Source: Acanthornis magna (lineage: Eukaryota > Chordata > Aves > Passeriformes > Acanthizidae). From it: DNA of 64,000 nt. A model generated the notes under the pieces. That model did not search any database and had not been told where the DNA came from. It saw only the letters and a list, made by a program, of their open reading frames with translations. The stretch is from the NCBI GenBank assembly GCA_036785705.1, contig JAWUZG010000967.1:84585-148584 (forward strand), read 5' to 3'. Position 1 is the first letter of the stretch. Every line of letters begins with the position of its first letter. This document shows positions 63,686 through 64,000 of the stretch, piece after piece. A program made the translations under genes and the position numbers.

Positions 63686-64000
63686 GCTACGTGGAGAATA
63701 CATTCTCCACTCACGCTACCTTCTCCGGGAGCTGAACTTGCACGAGTTTTTGGCAAGTCTAAAGCTGGAGCAAAGTGGTTTCTCTCTCCCTCTCGCTCCC
63801 TCTCTCTCTGCACATTGTCCCCGGTGTCCCGGTGCTGCCAGAACATCGTAGCAGCGTGAAACATCCTTTGGAGACGAGCCTGCATGCTGCTATGCTTGCC
63901 CCGTGCAGTTTGGATGCGAAATGCAGGGTGCACAGCAGCTCCGCGTTCTCCGGCACCTCGCTCCGGCTTCTAGCCGCCTAAGACGCACCTTAGCCGGCTA
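63686..64000. repeat. Partial terminal monomer with clustered 1-bp insertions
   Basis: 315 bp of the unit, cut by the window edge just after the hairpin. It contains extra bases in short runs: GTTTTTGGCAAG (two extra), GTGGTTTC, CCCCGGTG and GCCCCGTG. Just upstream are a lost G in GGACGCTC, GTCCGTCAC for GTCCGGCAC, and an extra G in GAGGGCTAC. No other monomer shows so many departures. The substitutions CCACTCACG and CCCTCTCGC are known array variants, so this is a genuine monomer carrying extra errors or decay. Confidence 0.9.

Larger units (their letters stand above)
1..64000. repeat. Tandem satellite array, 386-bp monomer, about 165.8 copies
   Basis: The motif GCTACGTGGAGAATACATTC recurs every 386 bp across the whole window in one orientation, giving 165 complete monomers and one partial. 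Of the complete ones, 138 are exactly 386 bp; 27 vary from 383 to 395 bp. Neighbouring monomers typically differ at only a handful of positions. No inverted monomer, inserted mobile element or unique spacer was seen, and the array runs off both window edges. 386 bp is about twice a nucleosome repeat length, as in many centromeric and heterochromatic satellites; that role is inferred. No telomere-type repeat and no canonical CENP-B box was seen, and no tRNA, 5S rRNA or spliceosomal RNA gene was recognised in the unit. The satellite family and host species are not recognised. Confidence 0.99.
54701..64000. other. Indel-rich right end of the array
   Basis: Eleven of the complete monomers from 54422 onward depart from 386 bp, against one in the preceding 28 kb. 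Changes include +1 near 54771, 56461, 57230, 60303, 61331 and 63298, +2 near 60690, -2 near 57625, and -1 near 58487, 61735, 62119 and 62140. Most lie in homopolymers, in the CT tract, or at the GAAGAAGGCT junction. The array identity is unchanged. Either residual long-read errors or a less homogenised array edge would produce this. Confidence 0.8.

Noticed and set aside
1..64000. CRISPR array
   Set aside because: The repeat unit is 386 bp with no short direct repeat and unique spacer pattern; every part of the unit is repeated.
1..64000. Tandem RNA genes (5S rRNA, tRNA, snRNA, spliced leader)
   Set aside because: I looked for tRNA A and B boxes, the 5S internal promoter, and conserved U1, U2 and U6 starts in the unit on both strands and found none. 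A search with Rfam covariance models would be decisive.
1..64000. CENP-B box or telomere repeat
   Set aside because: No stretch resembles the CENP-B box core (TTCG...A..CGGG pattern), and no runs of TTAGGG or TTTAGGG are present; CTTAGG in the hairpin is a single non-tandem occurrence.
1..64000. A new defence, mobile or biosynthetic system
   Set aside because: There is no coding sequence, no mobile-element end, and no non-repeated DNA in the window. Nothing supports such a system here.

Overview
The window is one uninterrupted satellite DNA array. A single 386-bp unit is repeated head-to-tail, all in the same orientation, from the first base to the last: 165 complete monomers plus a 315-bp partial one at the right edge. 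Of the complete monomers, 138 are exactly 386 bp and 27 differ, nearly all by 1-2 bp (range 383-395). No unique sequence, gene, RNA gene, transposon or unrelated DNA interrupts it, and both ends of the array lie outside the window. Arrays of this size and unit length point to a eukaryotic nuclear genome (centromeric, pericentromeric, subtelomeric or other heterochromatin). The species cannot be named from the sequence. The unit is about 57% GC and holds about 30 CpG, close to the number expected from base composition, so strong long-term CpG depletion of the vertebrate kind is not evident.

Monomer layout (numbering starts at the GCTACGTGG motif): a 22-bp near-perfect palindrome at 5-26; a 7-bp inverted repeat at 51-71; a 31-nt CT tract at 91-121; a central block carrying most of the diagnostic SNPs (positions about 164-231); a strong 13-bp-stem inverted repeat at 280-311 that is polymorphic among monomers; and two short inverted repeats at 322-336 and 344-364.

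Array layout: about 1-19.7 kb is the most diverse part. It has variant monomer classes not seen further right and a clear 8-monomer higher-order repeat (5404-8488 duplicated at 8489-11576). From about 19.7 to 54.4 kb the array becomes more uniform; 52 consecutive monomers from 34350 to 54421 are exactly 386 bp. Within about 33-57 kb, marker SNPs recur at 12- and 13-monomer spacing, showing larger (about 4.6-5.0 kb) higher-order units. From about 54.7 kb to the end, single-base indels in homopolymers and the CT tract become frequent and peak in the last partial monomer. That pattern looks like weaker sequence polishing near a contig end, or a less homogenised array edge.

There are no coding regions I can support. 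Open frames of about 60-150 codons recur only because the same GC-rich monomer recurs. 386 is not a multiple of 3, so no frame runs through the array, and the commonest frame opens with GTG and is broken by indels in many monomers. I found no evidence for a new gene system. What deserves attention is the higher-order structure, the polymorphic hairpin, and the contrast between the indel-free core and the indel-rich right end.
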